Positions 56,638 to 64,000 of a DNA stretch of 64,000 nt are shown here, piece by piece. The stretch comes from Arenibacter sp. 6A1 (lineage in GTDB: Bacteria > Bacteroidota > Bacteroidia > Flavobacteriales > Flavobacteriaceae), in NCBI RefSeq assembly GCF_012272855.1, contig NZ_JAAXCQ010000005.1:1-64000 (forward strand), in the 5' to 3' direction. Every line of letters starts with the position of its first letter. Position 1 is the first letter of the stretch. Below the pieces are notes generated by a model that ran no database searches, was not told the DNA's origin, and saw nothing but the letters and a program-made list of their open reading frames with translations. Position numbers and translations under genes: made by a program.

Positions 56638-59358
56638 ATGAAAACCAATTTCTTAGCAATTTTTCTTATAGGGATATTTTTTAATTGTTTTGTAGGTTAT
56701 GGACAACTAAAAAAAATAGCTTCTGTAGAAGGCATTACCGAATATAGGATGGATAATGGATTAAAGGTGTTATTATTTCCCGACAATTCTTCTCAGACCA
56801 TTACCGTAAACATCACCTATTTGGTCGGTTCTCGTCATGAGGGATATGGAGAAAAAGGAATGGCCCATCTTTTAGAGCATATGGTTTTTAAGGGTACTCC
56901 GAACCATCCAGACATTCCCAAAGAATTAAGTGCTCGTGGAGCCCGCCCCAATGGCACTACCTGGTATGACAGAACCAATTATTTTGAATCCTTTAATGCA
57001 ACGGACGACAATTTGGAATGGGCCCTAGACTTAGAGGCCGATAGAATGGTGAATTCCTTTATCGCCAAAAAAGATCTTGACTCCGAATTCAGTGTCGTGA
57101 GAAATGAATTCGAGAGTGGGGAAAACGACCCTACAAGGGTACTTATGGAAAAAGTAATCAATACTGCTTTCGTATGGCACAACTATGGCAATTCTACTAT
57201 AGGCAACCGTTCGGATATAGAACGGGTACCCATTGAAAACCTACAAGCTTTTTATAAGAAATTTTACCGCCCCGACAATGCGGTCCTAATGGTAACAGGG
57301 AAATTCGATGAGAGCAAAACCCTTTCCTTGATTGAGGAAAAATTTGGGAAAATTGAAAACCCCTCCATTCCTTTAAGGGACTCTTATACTGAAGAACCTC
57401 CACAGGACGGGGAAAAAACCGTTCATATTAGCAGGGTCGGGGATTTACAAATTGCCTCGGCGCTCTACCATACGCCGGCTGGTTCCCATGAAGATTATGC
57501 GGCCATTTCTATCATAGGGAACATCCTTTCGGACGAACCCTCGGGCCGCCTGTACAAAGCATTGGTCGAAACCCAGAAAGCATCTTCTATTTGGGCCTTC
57601 TCTCCTTTTACCAAGGAACCAGGTTTTCTTTATATCAATGTAGATGTCCCTTCGGATAAAAATGCCAATGATGCCGAAAAAATCTTAAAAAGCACTTTAG
57701 ATGGCATAAGGGCTACCCCCATCACCCAACAAGAATTAGAAAGAGCCAAGGCCAACTTGCTAAAACGCATCGATCAAATAAGCCGAAATTCGGCTTACTT
57801 GGGCACCTATATGAGCGAGTTTATTGGGGCCGGCGATTGGCGACTTAACTTTATCCATAGGGACAGGATAGAAAATATGAGTTTGGAAATGATCAATGAG
57901 GTTGCTCAAAAATATTTTATTCCTACCAATAGAACCATCGGAAGATTTATCCCTAGCAAACATCCCGAACGGGTTAGCATTGCCCATACAGAAAACCTGG
58001 ATTCCCTTGTCTCCAATTACCAGGGGAGAGAAGATATGGGTACCGGAGAGTCGTTTGACGTTGCCTATGATGCGATCCAAAAAAGGCTAGCCCTTGGAAC
58101 CTTATCCAATGGTATTGAATACGGGATCATTGAAAAAAGCAACCGAGGAAATACGGTCAGGGTAAATTTCAGTATTCGCAATGGCAATGCCGTGTCCCTT
58201 TCTAACAAGGGGGTAATACCATCTTTAACCGCCAGTATGCTCAACAAGGGCACTAAAAATAAAACAAGGCAAGAAATTGAGGATCAACTCAGCAAGCTAA
58301 AATCATCTATAAGCTTTCGGGCCAGCAATGGAAACACCTATATAAGCGTAGTATCTACCCAAGAAAACCTAATGGCCTCGATGGCCCTAATGGCAGAAAT
58401 GTTAAAAAGTCCGGCCTTTGAGCCCAAGGAATTGGAAAAATTAAAAACAGAACAGTTGGCCTATTTAGAAATGAATAGCAGCGAACCGCAATTCTTGGCC
58501 TCTAAACGCATGGCACAAATAGAAAACCGCTTTGCCAAGGGACACCCCTTATACAACATGACCGTTGAAGAGGAAAAAGCCGCAATTAAGGCAACAACCA
58601 TAGCAGCGATACAAAAATTTCATTCTGAATTCTATGGTTTAGGAAAGGCCATTATGGTTGGCATTGGTACTATGCAAGCCCAAGAAGTAAAGAATTTTAT
58701 GGAAAAAGAATTTACCGGGTTTAAAGGCAAACACCCCTACGAACGCTTAAAAGACCCCTATTTCCCTACCATAGCAATCAATGAAAATATAATCACCCCA
58801 GATAAAAAGAATGCCATGACCCTTGGTCGTTTGCATCTAAAAATAAGCGATGTCCACCCAGATTACCCAGCGCTCAACATCGCCGCGACCATTTTAGGAG
58901 GCGGATTCCTAAACTCGAGAATAGCAGAGCGATTACGTCAAAAAGATGGTGTTAGTTATGGGGCTGGCGCAGGGTTCCAAGCTGATTCCAATAGGGAAGA
59001 TGAAAATTCTGCCATGTATTTATACGCTATATATGCCCCTGCCAATTACGACAAGGTTCAACTTGGTTTTAAAGAAGAAATTGATCGCTTTATCAATGAA
59101 GGTATCACCGAGGAAGAACTTAAAAATGCCGTTAATGGATGGATACAGGAAGAAAATGTTTCCAGGGCCAAAGACGGAGAATTGGCTAGTATCATTAACA
59201 ATAACATCTTTTATAACCGCGGGATAGAATTTCAAAAATTATTAGAAAAGAAAATTAGCGATTTAACTGTTTCCGATGTTAACAATGTGATTCAAAAATA
59301 CGTACAAGCTTTTGAAAACTGGACTGTAATCAATGCAGGGGACTTTCAAGCTCCCTAG
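56638..59358 (+). CDS. M16-family zinc metallopeptidase, two-domain
   Basis: The 906-residue protein has a signal segment (about 1-22, ending VGYGQ). The inverted zinc motif HLLEH is at residues 77-81, followed by MVFKGTPNHPDIPKELSARG and the third ligand Glu near 157 in NEFESGEN. The second, inactive M16 half spans about 470-900, with GGGFLNSRIAERLRQKDGVS. It is a pitrilysin-like periplasmic peptidase; Bacteroidetes often encode such proteins as single fused chains. A dispersed repeat follows 95 bp after the stop. Confidence 0.93.
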   Translation: MKTNFLAIFLIGIFFNCFVGYGQLKKIASVEGITEYRMDNGLKVLLFPDNSSQTITVNITYLVGSRHEGYGEKGMAHLLEHMVFKGTPNHPDIPKELSARGARPNGTTWYDRTNYFESFNATDDNLEWALDLEADRMVNSFIAKKDLDSEFSVVRNEFESGENDPTRVLMEKVINTAFVWHNYGNSTIGNRSDIERVPIENLQAFYKKFYRPDNAVLMVTGKFDESKTLSLIEEKFGKIENPSIPLRDSYTEEPPQDGEKTVHISRVGDLQIASALYHTPAGSHEDYAAISIIGNILSDEPSGRLYKALVETQKASSIWAFSPFTKEPGFLYINVDVPSDKNANDAEKILKSTLDGIRATPITQQELERAKANLLKRIDQISRNSAYLGTYMSEFIGAGDWRLNFIHRDRIENMSLEMINEVAQKYFIPTNRTIGRFIPSKHPERVSIAHTENLDSLVSNYQGREDMGTGESFDVAYDAIQKRLALGTLSNGIEYGIIEKSNRGNTVRVNFSIRNGNAVSLSNKGVIPSLTASMLNKGTKNKTRQEIEDQLSKLKSSISFRASNGNTYISVVSTQENLMASMALMAEMLKSPAFEPKELEKLKTEQLAYLEMNSSEPQFLASKRMAQIENRFAKGHPLYNMTVEEEKAAIKATTIAAIQKFHSEFYGLGKAIMVGIGTMQAQEVKNFMEKEFTGFKGKHPYERLKDPYFPTIAINENIITPDKKNAMTLGRLHLKISDVHPDYPALNIAATILGGGFLNSRIAERLRQKDGVSYGAGAGFQADSNREDENSAMYLYAIYAPANYDKVQLGFKEEIDRFINEGITEEELKNAVNGWIQEENVSRAKDGELASIINNNIFYNRGIEFQKLLEKKISDLTVSDVNNVIQKYVQAFENWTVINAGDFQAP

Positions 59359-59453
59359 AAACCTAGGGGCCACTATTCAGAAGCCCCTGTATAAGGGTTT
59401 GCATCCTCGTTTCTCTTTCAAATAGAAGGATTGTATTAATGGAACACAATGAT

Positions 59454-59534
59454 GCGTTAGGGACCGCGGCGGCATCCCCGCAGCGCAGCAAGGGATATAG
59501 CCAAGGGCCCGCCCGACGTAGGAGGGAACGCCCA
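59454..59534 (+). repeat. Dispersed structured repeat, copy F
   Basis: GCGTTAGGGACCGCGGCGGC to GGAGGGAACGCCC. Loop CGCAGCGCAGCAA between the paired ATCCC and GGGAT. Located between the convergent M16 and CPXCG genes; the remainder of 59359-59670 shows no gene. Confidence 0.8.
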
Positions 59535-59670
59535 CATTAGTATGCCAATAAATACGGATATTAAAATACACATATTCATTACTACATCCGGATTTTTTAT
59601 TGATATGCCCCTTTAAATACCGCCCATCAGGTGTAAGGCAGTCATTTTTTAAAGGGCCAGATCAATCTTT

Positions 59671-59856
59671 TTACTGTTCCAAATTTACGGCACCAAAATC
59701 CATTAGCACTCCTTGATCAAAACTGAGGTAGACAGCGATAGGATTGCAACACACTTCACAGTCTTCTACATACGATTGTTTGGAGATGGAAGGATCTAAC
59801 AAAAAGGAAATTTCTTCCCAGCAATACGGACATTGGAAATAGTGTTCGTACATCAT
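59671..59856 (-). CDS. CPXCG-motif Cys-rich protein
   Basis: The 61-residue product has FQCPYCWEEISFLLD and YVEDCEVCCNPIAVYL, two Cys pairs forming a zinc ribbon of the CPXCG family, then a strand-rich C-terminus. Two ATGs start the frame. Small zinc-ribbon proteins of this kind are common in marine bacteria; function unknown. Confidence 0.88.
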   Translation of the reverse strand: MMYEHYFQCPYCWEEISFLLDPSISKQSYVEDCEVCCNPIAVYLSFDQGVLMDFGAVNLEQ

Positions 59857-59958
59857 ATTTTTCGTTCATTCCTCACAAGATAGCAAAATATTGACCACTT
59901 AAATATAGAAACTTCTAAAGGATCAAAGGTGGTTTATAAAACCATAAAATATCCGATC

Positions 59959-59987
59959 AAAAAAAAAGAGACACCGGCGGCATCTCT
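59959..59987 (-). terminator. Terminator of the LRR gene
   Basis: On the minus strand AGAGA and TCTCT enclose a GC-rich loop (GCCGCCGG) and are followed by a run of eight T. 27 bp beyond the stop. Confidence 0.75.
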
Positions 59988-60013
59988 CATAGATCAATTA
60001 ACGAAAGTATTTA

Positions 60014-60919
60014 TTAGTCTATCTTTTCATCTTCAAATTTAGTATCGGCCATCCTTGTCTTATCGATCTCAAACTCCTTAAACCTGTTATCGGCTTTCTC
60101 TCTATCATAATCCAACACCAACAACTTGGTAGTATTTAGGTGGAGGATATTATCGAAGGAAAAAATATTGTTATTCTGAATTTGAAGCACTTCTAAATTT
60201 GCCAACTGTTCAAATTCCCTTGGAATGCCTCCCCCAAGGTCGTTGTTAGCAAGTACCAGTTCCTTTAATTGCTTTAAATGGCCCAACTGGCCTGGAATAA
60301 CCCCGTTTAACCTATTTTGAAAAAGCCCCAAACGTTCTAATTTTGTGAGTGTTCCTATGCCAACAGGAATTTTACCGGCCAGATCGTTACTAGATAAATT
60401 AAGCTCTTGTAAATTAGAAAGATTCCCTATGCTTTCTGGAATTTCGCCTGAAAAGAAATTATTGAATGCGATAAATTTCACCAAAGACTCCATATCACCA
60501 ATTTCCGTAGGGATAGGTCCATTCATTTGGTTCATCTCTATTTTTAAGAGCTGTAGTTTTCTCAGTTTCCCTATGCTTTTTGGCAATTCGCCTTTTAAAT
60601 TATTAAAAGCCAAATTAAGCTGTTCCAAATGTTTTAGATCTCCTATCTGCTGCGGCAAGCTACCACTAAGGTTATTTCTAAAAAGGTCTAAACCCACTAC
60701 TTTGTTGTTTTGAATACGAACCCCATGCCAAGAAGCAACATCCGTATGTACGTCCCAGCTATGGACCCAGCTTTCGCCGTTGGTGTTCTCAAAAAGCGCT
60801 ATTAAGGCGTTTTTTTCCTTTTTAGATACTTGCGCCTCTACAAAGTTGTGACATGCAAATAAACATATAAGAAGAGTTGTTATAAACTTGGGGGCGAGTT
60901 TGTGGCAAACTGATTTCAT
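60014..60919 (-). CDS. Secreted leucine-rich-repeat protein, plant-type repeats
   Basis: The 301-residue protein has a signal peptide (about 1-30, ending VEAQ) and an N-terminal cap with NGESWVHSWDVHTDVASWHG, like the cap of plant-type LRR proteins. Seven or so LRRs of about 23-24 residues follow (for example LVLANNDLGGGIPREFEQLA, with xIPxxIGxL). The charged C-terminus has no sorting signal. It is a likely surface or periplasmic binding protein. Its leader matches that of the glucosaminidase gene at 24222. Confidence 0.85.
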   Translation of the reverse strand: MKSVCHKLAPKFITTLLICLFACHNFVEAQVSKKEKNALIALFENTNGESWVHSWDVHTDVASWHGVRIQNNKVVGLDLFRNNLSGSLPQQIGDLKHLEQLNLAFNNLKGELPKSIGKLRKLQLLKIEMNQMNGPIPTEIGDMESLVKFIAFNNFFSGEIPESIGNLSNLQELNLSSNDLAGKIPVGIGTLTKLERLGLFQNRLNGVIPGQLGHLKQLKELVLANNDLGGGIPREFEQLANLEVLQIQNNNIFSFDNILHLNTTKLLVLDYDREKADNRFKEFEIDKTRMADTKFEDEKID

Positions 60920-61010
60920 ATGAGGCTATTTATGGATTTTTAAAGGTCATATGTAATTCGCATAGCTGAATTCATATTTGCGACCAGTTTCCGGCCATGC
61001 TCATTTCATA
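60920..61010 (-). promoter_or_regulatory. Conserved leader element, copy 2
   Basis: Minus-strand sequence from TATGAAATG (61010) to the ATATG at the LRR-gene start matches 24223-24314. Kept blocks: ACTGGTCGC, GAATTCAGCTATG, GAATTACATATGACC, ATAAATA then 5 nt then ATATG. The open frame of copy 1 is closed here (ATG AAA TGA). A -7 box for this transcript is at 61100-61107, so the element would lie within a 5' UTR. Confidence 0.65.
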
Positions 61011-61099
61011 TCTTTGCTTTTTATGGCAATTACACGCTTAATAAAGCACTAGGCAAGAAGGAATTACACCACAAACCTCGTTTATTCTTAGATAAACAG

Positions 61100-61107
61100 C
61101 AAAAATA
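61100..61107 (-). promoter_or_regulatory. -7 box of the LRR gene
   Basis: TATTTTTG on the minus strand, about 180 bp before the ATG. No TTG at the -33 position, which suits an activated promoter. Confidence 0.45.
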
Positions 61108-61137
61108 CTCGATAACGAACCCTTTGAGCTATGGTAT

Positions 61138-61175
61138 TTGTGGTGAAACCCTTAAATCTTGTGGTGAAACCACAA
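61138..61175. promoter_or_regulatory. Operator-like repeats TTGTGGTGAAACC
   Basis: TTGTGGTGAAACC occurs at 61138-61150 and 61159-61171, start to start 21 bp, two helical turns. The second is part of a 17-bp palindrome TTGTGGT-GAA-ACCACAA (61159-61175). A third half-site in the opposite orientation is at 61066-61077 (ACACCACAAACC). They lie upstream of the LRR -7 box and just beyond the ABC-F stop. Confidence 0.5.
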
Positions 61176-61197
61176 AAATCCAATAGTCAATTTTAAC

Positions 61198-63111
61198 CTA
61201 GGAAACCTCTTCTAGCTCCATGGTCAATTCTTCCCAGTCGGCCATTAGGGCTTCTAAATTTCTTTTTTTCTTCTCGTAATTCTCAAAAAAGTTAGGTTTA
61301 GCCATCGTAGCGTCATAATCCTTCAGCAGATCATCGTCTAAATCTGCGATCTGTTTTTCTAGCTTTGCTATGTCACTCTCAATATTACTCAGCTTATTCT
61401 TAAGAGCTTTAAGTTTCTTCTGCTCCTCAAAACTTAATTGTTTCTCCTGGGGCTTTTCCTTTTTAATATTGATGGTCTGCTTTTTTTCTATCGCTCTAAA
61501 GTCTTCTACCTTTCGCTGCTCCAAGTAAAAATTAACATCGCCCAAATACTCCTTTATCTTACCGTCTTTAAACTCGTATACCTTATTGGTTAAGCCTTGT
61601 AAAAAATCCCTATCGTGCGACACCAATATCAGGGTACCGTCAAAATTCTGAAGGGCTTGTTTCAGTACGTTCTTAGATTTAATATCGAGGTGGTTGGTAG
61701 GCTCATCCATTACAAGCACGTTAAAGGGCTGCAACAACATTTTGGCCAAGGCCAAACGGTTTCTTTCCCCTCCAGAAAGTACTTTTACGTACTTATCTAC
61801 ATCGTCGCCCCTAAATAAGAATGATCCCAGGATATCTCTTACCTTGCTCCTATTCTTTTCATTGGCGGCATCGATCATGGTATCCAATATGGTTTTGTTA
61901 CCATCTAAATATTCTGCCTGATTCTGGGCAAAATATCCTATTTGCACATTATGTCCTAATTTTAAATGTCCTTGGTGCTCTAGTTCTCCGACCATTATTT
62001 TGGCCAAGGTAGATTTCCCTTGTCCGTTCTGCCCCACAAAGGCAGTCTTAGAGTCTCTTTCTATAAGAAGATCTATTCCCTGAAGCACATGTTTGTCCCC
62101 ATAGCTTTTAGATAAATTCTCTATTTCGGTTACCACTTTTCCTGGGGTCACCGAAACTTGAAATCTCAAATTCATCACACTATTATCGTCCTCATCGACC
62201 TCGATACGTTCTATCTTATCGAGTTTCTTTATCAGGGACTGCGCCATAGAAGCCTTTGTTGACTTGGCCCTAAATTTTTCGATCAGTCGCTCTGCCTGTT
62301 GTATTTCCTTGGCCTGATTTTTCTGAGCACTTAATTGTTGCTGTTTGATTTCGTTTCTCAGCACCAAATATTGTGAATAGGGTTTGTTGTAATCGTAGAT
62401 TCTACCCAAGGAAATCTCAATGGTACGGTTGGTAACGTTGTCTAGGAACATTTTATCGTGGGAAACGATCATTACCCCTCCCGTATAGCTTTTAAGATAG
62501 TTTTCTAACCATACGATCGACTCAATATCCAAGTGGTTGGTAGGCTCATCTAAAAGCAGCACATCGTTGCTTTGCAACAACAGCTTTGCCAACTCTATCC
62601 TCATTCGCCATCCTCCCGAAAAGGTTTCTGTTTTTTTATCAAAATCATCACGTCTAAACCCAAGTCCCAACAGCACTTTTTCTGTTTCCCCTTGGTAATT
62701 GTATCCACCGAGTATTTCGTAGTGATGGGTTACATCGTTAAGATCAATAATCAGCTGATTGTAGGCTTCACTCTCATAATCGGTACGTTCTGCCAATTGA
62801 TGGTTGATATCATCTAGACGTAACTCTAGGCTTTTTATTTCTTCGAAAGCCTGGTAAGCTTCTTCCAAAACAGTTCTTCCCAATTCAAAATCGACATCCT
62901 GACGTAAGAACCCCATTTTAAGATCCTTATCAGAGGCTATTGTTCCAGAGTCGATAGGCATATCTTTGGACAATATTTTTAATAGGGTAGACTTCCCTGC
63001 CCCATTTTTTCCAATAAGTCCAACTCTATCACCGCTCAGTAATCGGAAAGAGATTTCTTCAAATAAGTATTCTCCACCAAATGAAACAGAGAGGTTATGG
63101 ATATTCAGCAT
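61198..63111 (-). CDS. ABC-F family ATPase
   Basis: I use the ATG at 63111 (637 residues). Two ATP-binding domains without membrane segments: Walker A GKNGAGKST at 34-42 and GQNGQGKST in the second half, signatures SGGWRMRIELAKLLL and SGGERNRLALAKMLL, Walker B/H-loops LLLDEPTNHLDIES and LVMDEPTNHLDIKS with VSHD. An arginine/lysine-rich linker joins them and a coiled-coil C-terminal domain (about 570-637) follows. It is of the Uup/EttA-like group that acts on ribosomes. The longer frame begins at a TTG 21 codons earlier. Confidence 0.93.
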   Translation of the reverse strand: MLNIHNLSVSFGGEYLFEEISFRLLSGDRVGLIGKNGAGKSTLLKILSKDMPIDSGTIASDKDLKMGFLRQDVDFELGRTVLEEAYQAFEEIKSLELRLDDINHQLAERTDYESEAYNQLIIDLNDVTHHYEILGGYNYQGETEKVLLGLGFRRDDFDKKTETFSGGWRMRIELAKLLLQSNDVLLLDEPTNHLDIESIVWLENYLKSYTGGVMIVSHDKMFLDNVTNRTIEISLGRIYDYNKPYSQYLVLRNEIKQQQLSAQKNQAKEIQQAERLIEKFRAKSTKASMAQSLIKKLDKIERIEVDEDDNSVMNLRFQVSVTPGKVVTEIENLSKSYGDKHVLQGIDLLIERDSKTAFVGQNGQGKSTLAKIMVGELEHQGHLKLGHNVQIGYFAQNQAEYLDGNKTILDTMIDAANEKNRSKVRDILGSFLFRGDDVDKYVKVLSGGERNRLALAKMLLQPFNVLVMDEPTNHLDIKSKNVLKQALQNFDGTLILVSHDRDFLQGLTNKVYEFKDGKIKEYLGDVNFYLEQRKVEDFRAIEKKQTINIKKEKPQEKQLSFEEQKKLKALKNKLSNIESDIAKLEKQIADLDDDLLKDYDATMAKPNFFENYEKKKRNLEALMADWEELTMELEEVS

Positions 63112-63151
63112 AATTTGTAATATTGTATTATTAAGTCGCTTATCAAAAGCG

Positions 63152-63159
63152 TATTTTTG
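63152..63159 (+). promoter_or_regulatory. -7 box of the DUF983 gene
   Basis: TATTTTTG, 15 bp before the ATG at 63175. It overlaps the TTG (63157) that starts the longer frame, favouring the ATG. Confidence 0.55.
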
Positions 63160-63174
63160 GAAAAACTTTTGCAA

Positions 63175-63564
63175 ATGTTAAAAAAAGGAAGCAAACTCTA
63201 CAGCATTTTAACAGGAACTTGTCCTAAGTGCCACGAAGAAAGCATGTATAAGGATAAAAACCCTTATAATATGCTTAATATATTTAAAATGCATGAGCGT
63301 TGTTCCCAATGCCAAACAAAATACAAAATAGAACCTTCGTTCTTTTTTGGGGCCATGTATGTTAGTTATGGGGTAGGTGTAGCCTTTTCTGTGGCTGCCT
63401 TTATTATTTCCTTTGTATTTTTTGACACAACACTATTGCAATCTTTTTATGCAATATTGGGCACCCTTTTCGTGTTCATGCCTTTTATTATACGAGTCTC
63501 ACGTAACATTTGGATCAATTTCTTTATAAGTTACGATCCAAAAGCTACTAAAATTACCTCTTAA
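63175..63564 (+). CDS. DUF983 family membrane protein
   Basis: I use the ATG at 63175 (129 residues). An N-terminal zinc-ribbon-like part has CPKCHEES and CSQCQTKY, and the C-terminal half has two membrane helices (about 60-80, 85-108), ending FFISYDPKA. This matches DUF983, an inner-membrane protein of unknown role. Its stop overlaps the convergent oxidoreductase end by 11 bp. Confidence 0.9.
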   Translation: MLKKGSKLYSILTGTCPKCHEESMYKDKNPYNMLNIFKMHERCSQCQTKYKIEPSFFFGAMYVSYGVGVAFSVAAFIISFVFFDTTLLQSFYAILGTLFVFMPFIIRVSRNIWINFFISYDPKATKITS

Positions 63565-64000
63565 AGTGCTTTTTTGTAAACCGGGCAATATCTATTTCAG
63601 CATCTAAAGGCATATTATTTTCTATATAACCGTATAATTTTTTAGCGGCTGTGGGCCCTATCATTACACCCCGAGTTCCCAAGCCGTTGAGAACGAACAA
63701 GTTTTTATGAATCGGATGGCTGCCCACTAAAGGGCGCCTATCGCCAACGGTAGGCCGTATTCCCGCTTCCTGGTCTATTACCTCGTAATCGCATTTTAAA
63801 AAGGTATTTAACTTATCTATCAGCTCCAATTTAGATTCTTCTGTGGGGGTATTGGTTTTGTCCTTCCACTTGTAAGTAGCGCCTATTCTATACAGATCAT
63901 CTCCCATAGGGATAATAAAAACCGAAGATTTAATAACATTTTCCTCCTTCAATTTTGGAGCCTTTATAGTTAATAACTCACCTTTGGTACCATTGAGGGG
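63554..64000 (-). CDS. FAD-dependent oxidoreductase, C-terminal part (cut by window edge)
   Basis: The frame stays open to the last base, so the true start lies beyond the window. The visible 148 residues include IKSSVFIIPMGDDLYRIGAT, EAGIRPTVGDRRPLVGSHPI and LFVLNGLGTRGVMIGPTAAK, the C-terminal half of DAO-type (D-amino-acid-oxidase-like) flavoproteins with the GTRG segment near the isoalloxazine. It resembles glycine/D-amino acid oxidases or the MnmC C-terminal domain. Confidence 0.85.
   Translation of the reverse strand, partial: PLNGTKGELLTIKAPKLKEENVIKSSVFIIPMGDDLYRIGATYKWKDKTNTPTEESKLELIDKLNTFLKCDYEVIDQEAGIRPTVGDRRPLVGSHPIHKNLFVLNGLGTRGVMIGPTAAKKLYGYIENNMPLDAEIDIARFTKKHFKR

Noticed and set aside
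61138-61175. Rho-independent terminator of the ABC-F gene
   Set aside because: The palindrome TTGTGGT/ACCACAA is not followed by a U-run on the minus strand and has a second direct repeat, so an operator is likelier, though not proven.

Overview
The window looks like chromosome of a marine-type member of Flavobacteriaceae (Bacteroidetes). The sequence is AT-rich. Promoters follow the Bacteroidetes pattern TTG-N19-TAnnTTTG. The gene set is typical of the family: a SusC/SusD pair, a Porin_10 protein, GSCFA, TPM/LemA, DUF4230, DUF5522 and DUF983 proteins, a C-terminally extended LysS, and an ISAon1-type transposase. The genus cannot be fixed from the sequence alone. No phage, CRISPR array, secretion cluster or antibiotic cluster was seen.

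Layout. 1-671: two tandem strong leftward promoters, probably for an rRNA operon off the window, then palindromes and the first of six copies of an 83-93 bp structured repeat. 672-7718 (-): Porin_10, SusD and SusC. 8290-15063 (+): rnhB, a lipoprotein with a propeller-like C-terminus, an OmpA protein, a DUF11 protein with an Asp-rich linker, and a lipoprotein. 15134-22009: lipB, a YqaE/Pmp3 peptide, lysS, a large zinc metalloprotease and two small envelope proteins. 22080-25557 (-): an operon of a HExxH mini-protein, a PLP deaminase, a glucosaminidase-LysM lipoprotein and hemL. 25724-35954: DUF5522, DUF4136, an aromatic amino acid hydroxylase, DUF4230, GSCFA, alaS, M23 peptidase, MerR regulator, LemA and two TPM proteins. 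36151-43832: an outer-membrane barrel protein between two inverted repeat copies, then der, era and a NhaC antiporter.

44000-46448 is the most unusual part. Two initiator tRNA-fMet genes lie in a nearly perfect 302-bp inverted repeat around a decayed ISAon1 transposase, and two decayed tRNA-fMet copies follow in tandem at 166-167 bp spacing. 46449-63564 holds a YbdG-like MscS channel, a TolB/amidohydrolase fusion, an M20 hydrolase, ApbE, YceI, a SUMF1 lipoprotein, an M16 peptidase, a CPXCG protein, an LRR protein, an ABC-F ATPase and DUF983. A partial FAD oxidoreductase runs off the right edge.

Three signals are not explained by ordinary genes. (1) The six-copy intergenic repeat has paired ends (GCGUU/AACGC) and a central stem whose sequence changes while pairing is kept, as expected of a structured RNA. 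(2) A ~92-nt leader is shared by two unlinked exported-protein genes, the glucosaminidase and the LRR protein, and ends exactly at both start codons. (3) The palindromic tRNA-fMet locus with its tandem pseudogenes.

Several starts were moved from the longest reading frame to an ATG where a -7 box lies inside the longer version (lipB, der, DUF983) or where a weak TTG start has an ATG just downstream. Two short genes (YqaE/Pmp3 at 16071-16226, DUF5522 at 25724-25885) were found by reading intergenic sequence.
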